Assembly: GCA_018873245.2 (NCBI GenBank) | Contig: JAEMBT020000008.1 | Coordinates: forward strand, 10,825,172-10,889,171 | From: Archegozetes longisetosus | Taxonomy: Eukaryota; Arthropoda; Arachnida; Sarcoptiformes; Trhypochthoniidae | Direction: 5' to 3' | DNA length: 64,000 nucleotides | Shown here: piece after piece, positions 37,846-49,264 of the stretch | How the letters are laid out: every line of letters begins with the position of its first letter | Numbering within the stretch: position 1 is the stretch's first letter | Notes under the pieces: model-generated | What the model saw: the letters and a program-made list of their open reading frames with translations, nothing else | The model's database searches: none | What the model was told of the DNA's origin: nothing | Translations under genes and position numbers: made by a program

Positions 37846-38259
37846 ATGTCTCTCACTAAAAAGTATTATAAAAAAGTTGATACTGTTTGTAGTCAAGTGA
37901 AGAAGTTGATTGGCAATTGTCAAGTTTATAATTATTATCAATCGAATAGTGATTCAAAAAATATTGGTAACTGCAGTGATTCTACTAACAATAAACAAAA
38001 CAGTGCCAAAATTGATAACAAGTCAGTTAAATATTTTGGAAAAGTTGAAAGTTTATATCTGGAGTTAACAAGTTTAGTGTCAAACGTTCCAAAAACCATT
38101 GATCTTAAGTCTCGGAAAGCATCAGCAGTCATGGATTCGAGCAATTCGAGGAAGAAATCTGAAAATGAAGAATCATTTTTGGATAGTTTGCGATCTTATA
38201 AGATTAGCATTTTAGATAAAGATCATAATAACATCGATAAGAGTTTTATCGGTCAGTAA
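37846..38259 (+). CDS. Lineage-specific small protein (family member 2)
   Basis: The frame starts at ATG 37846 (MSLTKKYYKKVDTV) and codes for 137 residues; the frame is open slightly further upstream without a better ATG. It shares a Y-x6-(W/Y)LEL-x2-L(L/V)-x-N-x-P core with the gene 700 bases upstream. The C-terminus is Ser/Lys/Asn-rich. The shared core, order and orientation suggest a tandem duplication of a fast-evolving gene. Function unknown. Confidence 0.5.
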   Translation: MSLTKKYYKKVDTVCSQVKKLIGNCQVYNYYQSNSDSKNIGNCSDSTNNKQNSAKIDNKSVKYFGKVESLYLELTSLVSNVPKTIDLKSRKASAVMDSSNSRKKSENEESFLDSLRSYKISILDKDHNNIDKSFIGQ

Positions 38260-38511
38260 ATCTATTAGAAGCTATTGATCGCGTGGAAAAAGAAAGTAGA
38301 AAGTGATTTTTTTATTTTTTAAATACGTACTTACTTTTAAGAGCACAATAGTTAAGATTTCACGAGCTTATTGATAACCAGAATATAAGTTTTGTTTAAT
38401 AAATGACAAGCACTTCAATAGTTAGATAGTTTAGAAAATTAAATCTCTATTCAAAAGTATAATAATAAAAAATGCGCCCTTTTCCATACGATCAGATAAT
38501 TAAAAAAGTTG

Positions 38512-38760
38512 ATGACTTATTGTAGTTATCAAAATCTTTTCATGCCAGGTTCGTTTGTCTGTTCTGTGATGGATAAGACCCAGAAGAACGCTCCAACAAG
38601 TGTCTTATTAGGTGGTCTTTTAGGGGCTGTTATTGGTGGTAGTATTGGAGCCGCTGTTGGTCTTGTGTTTGAGAACATTTTCAAATTATTAATACTCATT
38701 ATAGATAGTTGGTTCAGAGCCTATGGAGTACCTTTAGAGTATAACCAAAGTCCTGTTTAA
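38512..38760 (+). CDS. Small glycine-zipper membrane protein
   Basis: The frame begins MTYCSYQNLFMPG at 38512 (82 residues). Its centre, LLGGLLGAVIGGSIGAAVGL, is a glycine-zipper-like hydrophobic segment, followed by a second hydrophobic run (FKLLILIIDSWF). A short upstream frame at about 38472 (MRPFPYDQIIKKVDDLL) could be a 5' exon, but no in-phase junction is clear. It lies directly after two other lineage-specific genes on the same strand. Function unknown. Confidence 0.5.
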   Translation: MTYCSYQNLFMPGSFVCSVMDKTQKNAPTSVLLGGLLGAVIGGSIGAAVGLVFENIFKLLILIIDSWFRAYGVPLEYNQSPV

Positions 38761-40680
38761 CATTTGATTAGTACTTGATTTTTATCTTATTAGTTTTATA
38801 TCTATTTAATTCTCTTTTATTTGGTGTTGTTTTTTACTTTGAAAGTTTTGAAAACTTTAAATCACTTTTCTCAACCGGAATAATGGTTTAAATAATGACC
38901 GGTTATCAAAGCATTCCTACTTTTTCACCCAATTATAAGTTAAAATCTATTAGACTAGAACTTTATTTTTATGACTTTTGTGAGACATTTATTTATTTAG
39001 TTTTACATAAATGTTTACGAAGCATATATTACTCGACATATTTTCTAGAATCTATTGAAGGTTCTAAATGTTTTGTATCCAATTTTTGAGTCAATGAAAA
39101 TTCATGTAATGTGAGAATCGTGTGAAGCAGTTTGTGTAATTCTGTTTCTAAATACTTATTCAGTTTATAAATTATAAATGAGAAAACAAATTTTATCAAA
39201 TTATATGCTATTTTGAGAGTTTTACAACTAGTGAATTGCAAATACTTATTCGAGGTCATCAAAGACAAATAAAAATGCATTAAAAGTAGTCAAATTATTT
39301 GTTAAAAATTCAGTCATTCTTTATTTTTGAATGCTATAACAGGTGTTAAAAAGCAACTGATATAAGTAAAGCCAACATACAACTTATTCGCACAAGTATG
39401 TAGCTGTAGCTTAACTTTGATGACAGTCAATTGTCGGAAGCATCACAGATATTTAGGGCCAATCATCCAGTGACTACTTTACCTTTGTATTGGGTTAGGT
39501 TAGTAAGTGGATCTGGGGTTAGGTAACAAGTGTCGCGGGTACCTTTCCGTGCAAGGGAGCATCAAAATTTATAAAGGATTTGCCACACTTTTGTCATCTA
39601 AACCAATGCTTCTTAAACTTCTACTTTGCCTCTCTCAGACTGCTTCTCAATGACTACTCTTAATGAGAAAAAATACAGTGACGGGCCAGATCTGAAAAAC
39701 CAACACCTCTTTCAAAAGTAAATTTTGAATTGAGATCCATACTCTAACTTTAATAGAAAATTGACTTAAAATTCGGAAATCTTGAAATAAAAAAGAGCTG
39801 AATCTAAATTTAAACTCAATCTTAGACTTCAAAATTAACAATGATTCTAAATTTATTTCGATTGTATTTTGATTGATTTTATTTTATCAAATACGAAATA
39901 AAGTCATATTCAATGAAACAGGAGAAATTGGCTCTAGAACTCAGTAGAGAAATTTTATATACTGAGTGAAGTACAATATTTATCAAGTCTTCGATGGACA
40001 AAAATGTTAGCTTCGCGGGCCGTAGTCCTAAAATTCTCGCAGTGAAAATTTGATGGTAAAAATTTAAACAGACAAACACCGATTTTAAAACTATTTTTCA
40101 TAACTTATAGATGATATAAAATGCAAAATAAACAGAATTATTCGCACAAATAATGGTTTAAGAGTTTTTAAGTACGAAACGTTCACTGTGATCAATGATA
40201 AGTCTTACCTAGCTTATAAGAAAAAATTGATTTTAATGCAATTTCCAAAAAATCAAATATTACTTGATCACAATTATTTGAAAATTCCTCACCTTATTAG
40301 AATTGGATTAGTTGGGAAACTAACAAGTTTTAGGCGTCCATTTACATAACTATGAATTTAAAAATGGGTTATATGCAGATTAGCTTGTAATTCATTTGAC
40401 AAGAGCAGCATCTGATAGATAACATCTTTAAAAATTCCAAAGAGGCTTTTCAATGTAATAAAATATTCTTTAAAGAAAATATAAGAGCTGATATAGAAAA
40501 GTTGGAGTAATATTTCATCTAATGGATAGTCGTGTAAGTGGACGAGTTCAGATTAATCAATAATGTTTGATAATTTTTGAAAGTAAGATTGATTTGAAAT
40601 AAAATTCACATGCGTTTGAATTTATTTCAAAGAACAGAAAAGTTTACAATTGGTCTTAAATGTTGATTAAACCTGTGGTT
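38761..40680. other. Intergenic, no gene supported
   Basis: Several 60-80-codon frames occur on both strands but overlap one another and lack signatures. A slightly GC-richer segment (39470-39640) includes GGGTTAGGTTAG, too short to be called a telomeric TTAGG array. Confidence 0.55.
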
Positions 40681-42407
40681 TCAACCCCAGAGTTGTGTGT
40701 GGAGATCTTTGAGCCGTCCAAAGCTGACATTAAAGTGGGATGTGTAGCTCATAGAACCATTTTCTAGTTTATTAATTGTTACTAGTCGTTGAATTCCATT
40801 TATACACATCGGTGCGATAATTTGCCCACCGATTTTTAACTGATCACATATTATTTTCGGCACTTTAGTAATGGCACCTCCAATATTAATCACATCATAT
40901 GGAGCTCCAGGTGAGTAACCATTCCGTCCGTCACTTACAACAAATTCAATACGATCCGAAAGATAAAAAAATTTTTTCTCCAAAATTTTCTTAGATGTGT
41001 CAATCAATTGCTCCACATGATCAACACCTATGATGACTCTGCCATATGGACCAACTAATCGTGCCATGCCTTTGAAGAATAGATAAAAATTTATCTGACT
41101 TAATAAAATTCATATTCAAAATTAGGTCTTTTAGTTTGTCAGTCCACTAACATGATTAAGATATGAACTCATACAAGAAGTGTAACTATTAACGGTAACA
41201 TGATTTTGAAATTGTCAAAATAGCTATACTTCAGTTTCAAGATTTCGAGTTCATTCGCATTACTTAAGCAATTATTATTCAATTCATAAATTTGTAAATG
41301 AATTGTTAAAATTCTTACATATAGTTAAATACCCACTTCCAGATCCGATATCAAGAACTGATATGCTTTTGTAGTTGGACTGATGCAGATAATCATCGAA
41401 CAATTCTAGGATAGATGCATCAATATGTGGTGCATTTATTGTAGATCCAAAACCTATTCCTCGTGCTTCATCAGTGTATGGATTTGTAGAACAAAATAGT
41501 CCTCTATCCACCGATAGAAGAACTAATTCTACAGAAGATTTCTTAATCCTTCCTTTATTTTTGAGTAGTTCAACTAATCGTTTTTGTCCAAAAGTTGCAG
41601 CTAGCATTTTACGAATAGATTTTTTACACTGAAAATTCTGACATATTCGTCAGTTATTCTTTAACTAAAAGAAATATTCACAATACCTGTAGAAGATACA
41701 TCCAATGGTGTATATCTAAGTATTTCTTTAATCATTGACTCTCTAGAGCTTGATGCATTAGTAGTTAGATCTAAAATATATAAATTAATTTTTAGGTACT
41801 AAGAATGAAACGGAATTAAATTTAGATTAAGCTAACTTGAAGTAAACTTTTGCCTACCTATTTTTTCTTTCAAGTTTTTTATTTTATCGCTTTGCGTTGA
41901 AAGCATTGTTTGTAAATCTCTTATTATTTCTTCTTGTTCTAGCTCTCGTTTATTTGATTTCTCCAACTCATCTTTAATTTTTCCAATAATCGACTTCAAA
42001 TATTGAACACAATTATGTTTTCTTGACTCATTCAGAGTCAGTGAGGCTTCGCATCCATTCTCACATAAGTGCTTGACAATAGGATTGAATTTGCATTTGC
42101 TTTCGTGACTCTTCAAATCTTCAATTTTTAATTTATTTTCACATCCATTACTCTCAAACTTACACTTCAAAACAAGCTTTGAATAGAAGTTACGAAAAAA
42201 TCTGGAAGGTTCGCATAATTGAGACACATTTAAGTATTTTCTGTCAACAGGACATGAGGTTTTGGTTTGGAGCCATTCATTAATGCATATCTTACAGAAC
42301 ACATGTTCGCATTGGGTAGCGATCGGGTCCTCAACGATGTCCTGACATATCGAACACTGAAACTCTTCATCGATATCGCCGCTAAATCTAATTCCGTCAA
42401 AACCCAT
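40681..42407 (-). CDS. RING/zinc-finger - isoaspartate methyltransferase fusion, copy A
   Basis: Four exons on the minus strand join in phase: 42407-41858, 41770-41700, 41628-41319 and 41069-40681, giving 439 residues. Residues 1-60 begin MGFDGIRFSGDIDEEFQC with a complete C3HC4 RING (CSIC, CEHVFCKIC, CPVD) of the NRDP1/RNF41 type. TRAF-like zinc-finger repeats (about 80-135) and a coiled coil (about 140-183) follow. From about 215 on is a protein-L-isoaspartate O-methyltransferase domain: GFGSTINAPHIDA, AdoMet motif I LDIGSGSGYLT, and DGRNGYSPGAPYDVINIGGA. Canonical PCMT has Ser at the Asn of STINAPH, a residue implicated in catalysis, so activity may be altered. The final exon starts mid-codon in motif I's Cys-Met, matching copy B exactly. 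Family knowledge: RINGs recruit E2; PCMT binds isoaspartyl residues. The joined transcript is inferred from phase and from its repetition in copy B. Confidence 0.8.
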
Positions 42408-44600
42408 TTCAATACTATTATTGAGTATTTCTTTTCAAATATTTCACATGACATTGAGATAAGTAAATGTTTTAATCGAAGTTTGTTACTTTGTTTCTGT
42501 GGATATGAGATAATAGCTTATATTTTCATATATTAAATGTTAGTATAAACTTATTGATAGTTTCTTAGAATAGAAGAATATCTTTATATTTACAAACCGA
42601 ATAAATAATTATTTGTTAATAGATTGTCAAAATAGATTTAAAAGATTATGAAGTTGTAGGAGATAATTTCAGAAAATTATAATTCAAAATGTTCAGTTTA
42701 AAATCTTATTTCTCATTGCTCTTGAAGATAAAAATGTAGTTTTAGTTAGAGTTTTTCGAGCGTATATTCACTTAACTATATTATTTCACTCAATTAAATC
42801 AAGCAAAAATAATAAAAAAGTTTGAGATAGTTTAAAATGAACTATTTCCAGATTTATTGTGCAATTCGTTAGATTGGGGTCAAGTTTAATTGCAAAAGGT
42901 TTAAAAATGAAAAATCTTTAAGTTTTGCAAAGGCTTAGATGTGAAAGAAAATTTGCTTAGTAGGTTTTCATTTAATAAAATGCTCTAATGAGCGATAATA
43001 GATATAGGAAAATAATACAAGCAGTAGTAGTTTTATGTTATATGAGCAAATGGCAACTTTTCGCGCTATATCAAGCGATAATTTTGTTTTTCTCATAGAG
43101 TCATAATATATTCATAGCAGTGAGTGCGAACATTAATAGAACAAATGCTTTTACAAATCCAAGGACTTTAAATAATAATTAAAGAAATTCTATTTATGTA
43201 GTTTAAAAGGATTACTAGAGATTAAAAAGTATAGTTTCAGCATCAATCTAAATCACAACTTTATTATGAATGTAATAAAAGTGATAAGATTTTAAATAAA
43301 ATCAGTTTAATAATCTTTTTTGAAAATAAATTTACTCTTTATACGAGAATTAGTTGCTTATATTTCCTAATTTAATTCTAGCCTAATAGTAACTCAGCTC
43401 GAGCTTTATTTCTTAATTAAATTATATGGAATATTTATTAACTGCTCTAACAGCGTGTCAGTTCAGTGTTGTTTTTATCAATCACTTTCACAAAATCCAC
43501 GATAACAGAAGATACCCTAGTTCGTGTTTTACTCACTAGTAAAAGCTATGAAACTTTTGAGAAAACGAAAAAATTGAATTGCTCAATTTTTCAGTCAAAT
43601 GCTGATTCGGGTAGAAATAAAATAATATAAATAAAATAAAGTTAACCTCAAATATAAATGATAAAAATTCTCATTACAAAGGCTTAACAGAAAAGATTTA
43701 AAGCTTAAGCAAAAATTCGCGAAAATAAAAAAGTTATTTTAGAAAGGATTTGAAGTTAGGAATTTAATTAACTAATTAGTCTCATTTATACATTAATTAT
43801 GAGATAAACTAGTCAGTATTGACTCAAAAAGGAATAGAATTTTTTAAACTAAAATGATTTTCGAGAATCTAATAGTGCAATAATAAATTAACCAAATTAT
43901 CATCAAATATATTATTTTTCTTAATCTGATAACTTACAGAAGACGACATTTATTTATAGCATAAGCTTAATCCGTAAAATTGTCTTTATATGCGAAAGAA
44001 ACGTGAGATGGGAACTCAAATAAAGTTCCTGGAAATAATGCTAGTTAATTTTTACTCAATGCAAGCTTCGCATAGAGCTGAGCAAAATACTTAGAAGTTA
44101 ACTTATAACAAGTTAAATATGAGTAGAGCGTTGAGCTCTAGTAACGTAAACACAAACAAGATCATTTTCCAAATTAGATGCACGAAAAACCATATCTAAT
44201 GAGATCTATAGCTCTCGCCTACATTTGTTAACTAACAAACTATTAGGAAAAAATTATATATAAACTCATCGTTTCATCCGTTGCTATAACAAAGCCAACT
44301 AAAAATAGACCAAAATTTGGCTTTCAATGAGATATTCTGTGGTTTTTATTCAGAGTGCTTTTGCTTTTCACCACCAATTCCTACCACATAGTTCTACATT
44401 ACATTTAATAATGACCTCGTTATTGATTAGACTAAATGGTAACAAACTGATCAAACAATAGAAGTGATCAAAACTTGTGTTACACAATAGTAAGCTATTG
44501 TTTTAATTAATCGAAATATATGATACTTTGATAGCATTGAAGCCTAAATCGTTTGTTGAGTGAAAACATTACTTATAAACTTGAAATGTGAAATTGAAAA
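42408..44600. other. Intergenic between divergent genes
   Basis: This lies upstream of both the minus-strand RING-PCMT copy A and the plus-strand four-TM gene. It is very AT-rich. I see no exon, repeat or clear promoter element. Confidence 0.55.
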
Positions 44601-45137
44601 ATGGTCCAAATTTCGCCTCAGAATCAGACAATTGAAGAAAGATTAGAAATAAGCAATGAAGTGAATAATAATTCATCAAATGATAATAAGCTAAGTCTTT
44701 ATTTGAAAATATTTAAAGAAACCATAAAATATGTGTTCCTAGTGATACTGATAATAGTTATGTTAATCAATCCGATCTCATTTATAACATTGGCAGTAAT
44801 TCACTGGGAATGTAACTATAAAAATAATTTACCTCAACTCATGATAGCCTGGGCTTTAATTCATTTTGTTGTTTATTTGAAACTTATTTATTTGAAGCTT
44901 AAGAAAAAACTTAATTTTAATTATTTTAACTCAAAAGTTCAAATTCTACTGAATTTTTGTGTGATTGCGTGGTTTATTGTGTTTACAATCTTGATAGTTA
45001 TTTTTGCAAACGGAAGACCAGATGATTTTAGTGCAGCACTTATGTGCTATATTGCTATCAATATGATTTTATCTTTCATTATTTTTGGAATACCATGTAT
45101 TTTGGTGATCGCCCCAGTCATTTGTGATGCGAAATAA
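44601..45137 (+). CDS. Four-TM protein, TMEM272-like layout
   Basis: A single-exon frame of 178 residues starts at ATG 44601. A polar N-terminus of about 40 residues precedes four hydrophobic helices: about 45-70 (VFLVILIIVMLINPISFI), 80-95, 112-135 (LLNFCVIAWFIVFTILIVIF) and 147-170. The short loops, the conserved-looking WFI motif in the third helix and the length match arthropod TMEM272-like proteins, a poorly characterised four-TM family. The match is by architecture and a few residues only. It is convergent with the decayed RING-PCMT relics downstream. Confidence 0.65.
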   Translation: MVQISPQNQTIEERLEISNEVNNNSSNDNKLSLYLKIFKETIKYVFLVILIIVMLINPISFITLAVIHWECNYKNNLPQLMIAWALIHFVVYLKLIYLKLKKKLNFNYFNSKVQILLNFCVIAWFIVFTILIVIFANGRPDDFSAALMCYIAINMILSFIIFGIPCILVIAPVICDAK

Positions 45138-45817
45138 GAAGAAATAGAAGAAGTTCAAGTCCAATTTAAGCATATCATTAAATTCTTGGTACTAAAGCGC
45201 AAAACTCTCAAAACGAGTTGGAATGGCTTTTGTATTATATAACTAATGATTAACATAGGCTAACTTGAGCCTAGTCTGAGCCATTTTTATGGAAATCTCA
45301 ACAATAGAACGCTAATTTGATATTCATACAAATAGAATATTACTGAGCGTATACTTAGACTTCTTATTTACTTAAAATAGTAAATATTTGTTTATTTGTT
45401 GAACATTTATGAGTCACGCATAGCTTGTATTTAAATTGAGACATTACAATTACTGAATGCAATGCAACTCCAGTTTAAAACTCCCATTAAAAGTCAATGT
45501 CAAATTCAATTTGATGACTGAAGTGTAGGCTCAGGCTCAAGCTCGGTGAAATTGAGTCTATATTTTTTTATCATTAACCTTATTCTCACTTTTTTCTAAC
45601 GAATTTATTGCATTCCCATTTAAAATACAAGTGTTCCAAAATTGGTGCTTCATTTATTTCTTTAAATAAACTTAAAATAGAAAAGGATATCAACAAAATT
45701 TTAAAAGTATAATAAGCAGTAGATAATGCAGATTAATCAATTAAATTTTCAAAATATTCTCGCCAGTGGCTACCGAATGGCGAAGTTACTATTGAAAATT
45801 GTCAGTAAATCTTTTGT

Positions 45818-45954
45818 TCAAATTTTGCTCCTGATCTTGTCAACTTCTCTTTTTATGACCAATTTGAGTTGATCAATGGTGTATAGAGCAGCACTGAAGA
45901 CTTTATCCTCGAGATATTCCGAAAGAAGCGGCGTGATGTCTGTGAAGTAGGTAG
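45818..45954 (-). pseudogene. Possible terminal exon, unidentified
   Basis: The minus strand reads YFTDITPLLSEYLEDKVF and on to IRSKI before a stop, 45 codons after an AG acceptor at 45955. Base composition is markedly less AT-rich than the surroundings. The acceptor context (ATATCAAATAG) is very like the one in front of the extra exon of copy B (TTATCAAATAG at 52561). It may be part of the decayed array copy here or a fragment of another gene. The product is unknown. Confidence 0.35.
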
Positions 45955-46756
45955 CTATTTGATATCACCTTCTGTGTGATGATTGATGTCCAAGCCTATA
46001 AATTACCCTGCTCCAGCTCAACAATATTTTATAAACAAGTGGATATTTCAAATGAATTGGAGGTCATTTTCACTTTGCATACTTTGAGGAATTGTGACGT
46101 ATTAAGATCGCAATTCTAAACGAAATAGTCTTAATTTTAATTTTAAAAATTAATGAAGTGTCAATTTTGGGACGCATCGTATTCTAACTTTAAACATTGA
46201 AAGTATTTTAAAAGTGAATATATTGCATGTTTATATGAGTTATTGAATTTTTCCACAACGAAAATATGTTGAAGATATTGTATGTTAAAAATCAAAGAAG
46301 AATTTTAAGAATATAAAATATGTGTAAGAATATTATCAGAATAATTTTAATGAGCTGAAGTGAGACTGTTATTGAAGTCTTTCTTCTGAAATTATTGACA
46401 TACTGTGGAATCTCTTTTTGAAAATGCTGAGATAATGGAGTTATAATAAAAATTATCGATTTTTATGAAGACATAGATTTATTTATGAAACTCTGGTTAA
46501 TATCACAATAAGCGAAAGGGCCAAATTTTCACATTGTTAATATAACTAAGTTCTTTCAAAGTTATTTTTGGTTTGATATCTTCCGGTGTCTTATTAACTT
46601 CAAATAAGGTTCAATTAATACTTCTTTTAAAATAACATTGTTCTGTTTATCTATGGTCATGAATTCTCTGATGTCAAACTTCACACTGATGATAGCAATA
46701 GGTCTTCTGTTTATTTTCAATTAATATAATATTGTTTACTGTATATTAGTAACAGC

Positions 46757-46963
46757 TCAAATATTTATCCTATCATATGAAGCTCTAGATGAAAAGCTGT
46801 CTCTTTCGTCTCTTACATTGAGATTTATTTGATTTTGAAGAGCACGAAAGTTCTCTGAAACTTTTGATGATCTCTCAATTGTTTTCCATGATAACTTTTC
46901 TATTAACAGGACATAAAGAGTATTTTTGAAGTAATTCATTCATGACATGTTCAAGACACTTTT
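46757..46963 (-). pseudogene. Decayed RING-PCMT copy D
   Basis: On the minus strand the sequence first tracks the RING end of copy A: a CATGAATGAATTACTTCAAA-like segment and TGTCCTGTTAATAGAAAAGT, giving CPVNRK where intact copies have CPVDR(K/N). Then, with most of the intervening gene deleted, it tracks the PCMT domain: VRDERDSF and ASYDRINI correspond to VRDGRNGY and APYDIINI of copy B. RING-like and PCMT-like pieces thus lie about 100 bases apart on the same strand. This supports the fusion having existed before the array expanded. Confidence 0.6.
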
Positions 46964-47954
46964 ATCTTTTAATCATGTACAAATAAATTATTTGGTTAAA
47001 AATTTTCAAGTAGTTTTACATTTTTCTCGAAAAATGTCATGTTTCTTCTCTAGTATCTTTTGGAGAAAGTGATAAAACAAACACTTTTGGAGAATATTCA
47101 TTCTAAACGTTTAGAGCCTTAAAGCCTTAGAATATATCTGAGTCAATCTACAATTTCATACTTAACTCTCGTAGATATTTGTAGAAATACGTTTTCATTT
47201 TTATTGACTTTCCGTTCTCAATAAGAATTGCATTGTTTCATAGGGTTTGAGCTTTAAATTGAATGTTGAGTCGAACTTAGCTATAAAATCGTGGACCAAC
47301 ACAGAGTTATAACGCGTTTTACAACTTTGTTAATCTGAAGCAAGGCAAAAGCTAAATAAATACAAGTATGTACATGTAAAAATAATTTATATTAAAATAG
47401 ATTTAATAAAGACGATTTTATTCTAATATTGAAAATAATGATCATTATATTAATAATTCTAGAGTTGACCCTTAAAACAACATGAACAAAATGGAAACTA
47501 GACCCAAACTATAGAAAGTGGAAAATATATCAATGAATTCGCAAAGGGATTGTTCCCGACATCATGATTGCACACAGTCAAGGATAAACTACAGTTTCAT
47601 ACAAGTCATACATTTTTAGCATTAAGTTTTAATATCTTACTTCAAAGCGTTTAGACTTTAATTCATTTGATTTTATTTATGATAGTTGAGATATTTTGTG
47701 GTTTGAAGCGATTCAAAATCTTGAAATTTCAAAAAAGTACATCCAAAACTTCACTAATACGAAGTTTTATTCATTGAGAAAATATGCTTTAAAAAATCAT
47801 TGATCAAAACTCGAAATGAGATTTAAACTTCAATCTCTATCTCTAGTCTCTAGAATAGGTCTGACCACACTTTTTTGGCTGAAGAGCCAAATCGAAAAAA
47901 AATTTTCGCCTTGAGTCAAACTTTTCTTTTAATTTTCAGGATAGTTCTTATTAT

Positions 47955-49264
47955 CAGTGATGCACACGCTCGCGCTCAGTCAGAAATTGGCGCTCGGCGC
48001 TCGCGCTAACGCTCGGGGAAAATGAGCGTTTACCGAGCGTCAAGTAAGCAAAGTCCATGAATTGAAAGGTCTTTTCTACACAAAGTTATTTTTTAAGCTA
48101 TAACTTTATTTGTATATAAATTTCATAAATATGATACTCACTCATTGAAAACCATTCAAACAAATACTTTAGTTCAAAAGCTGATGTCATATATAGATAC
48201 ATCAGTATAACTTTGCAATTTTTAGAGCTCCTTATTCAACACTATATTCAAGAGATTAATACAGTTGATTATAAACATTACCAGTTATAATGTTCAAAAA
48301 GGAACCTTAAAAATTGCAAAGTTATACTGTTTCCCTATAAATAAATTGTTTATATTGAAGATATGCGAACACAATTAGTTTCAGACGCAAAAAGATTCTG
48401 TGTAAACTCTTTAAAACATAATAAGTCATAAATTTTTATGTAAAAATTTATATTTAGTAAAATCTAACTTTTTTGTATTAAAAAAATATCTATACTGTAT
48501 TTCTAATATGGAAAATATGTACTAAGGCTGGGCCGGTGCCAGAAGTAGTCACCCATTACTTTACCAAAAGTAGTCAGTAGTCATGACTATTTTCCTGACT
48601 ATGATCACATTTACGAGTACCATTTATTGACGAGTAATCATGGGTATTTTCAGGTAGCCACGGGTTTTCAAAATTACTTACAACTCATTGAATGCAAGTA
48701 TTTATTTATTGAGTTTTATTCACTAGAAAATATAAAAGACAGTTTAACAATAAAATTTGTAAAATACTTGACAAGTTTCATTAATGAATTAACAATTAAT
48801 GAAGTAATTGACAAGATTTGTGAAGAGAATAGTAATTACTAATTGTGAAATTTCTAATAATGAGTTTTACTATCACCCGGGTTTTAATTTTCAGTTGACG
48901 TAATCTTTATAGATAAGAAAATCAGTTTCCCGTGTTCATCATTAGGACTTATACGATAATTATCATAAAAAAATTTACATAGGTAGTCGTGATTACTTAT
49001 GAGTAACCGCCAATGAATGAGAAATCATTAATGAGTGACTACCGGATATTTTATGAAGTCGGTAGTCAGTAGTTACCCGACTACTAACCGACTACTCATG
49101 GTAGTTGGCACAACCTTAATACGTACTAAGACTTGACGCTCTACGCTCGCGCTCGGCGCTCGGGGGTAAGATGCTCGAGCGTCCACTCACGCTCGGCAAA
49201 ATTAGAACGCTCGACGTTCGCGCTCGCTACCGAGCGCCAAACGCTCGAGCGTTGAGCATCACTG
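47955..49264. mobile_element. hAT-like element with CGCTCG subterminal repeats
   Basis: The outer ends are CAGTGATGC and GCATCACTG, perfect inverted repeats. Dense CGCTCG/GCGCTCG motifs fill about 100-130 bases inside each end, very GC-rich against an AT-rich background. Flanking octamers CTTATTAT and GTTATTCA match at only five positions, so the site duplication has eroded. No transposase is visible. A second element (48523-49118) sits inside it. Confidence 0.75.
48523..49118. mobile_element. hAT-like element nested in the previous one
   Basis: The termini are TAAGGCTGGGCC and, reverse-complemented, TAAGGTTGTGCC (10 of 12). Flanking octamers ATATGTAC (48515-48522) and ATACGTAC (49119-49126) match at seven of eight. 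GTAGTC/GACTAC motifs are repeated inside both ends. The 71-codon frame at 48627-48842 has no transposase motif, so this is non-autonomous. Its insertion postdates the outer element. Confidence 0.8.

Noticed and set aside
39491..39527. GGGTTAGGTTAG-like sequence as arthropod telomeric repeat
   Set aside because: Only two TTAGG units; too short to mean anything.
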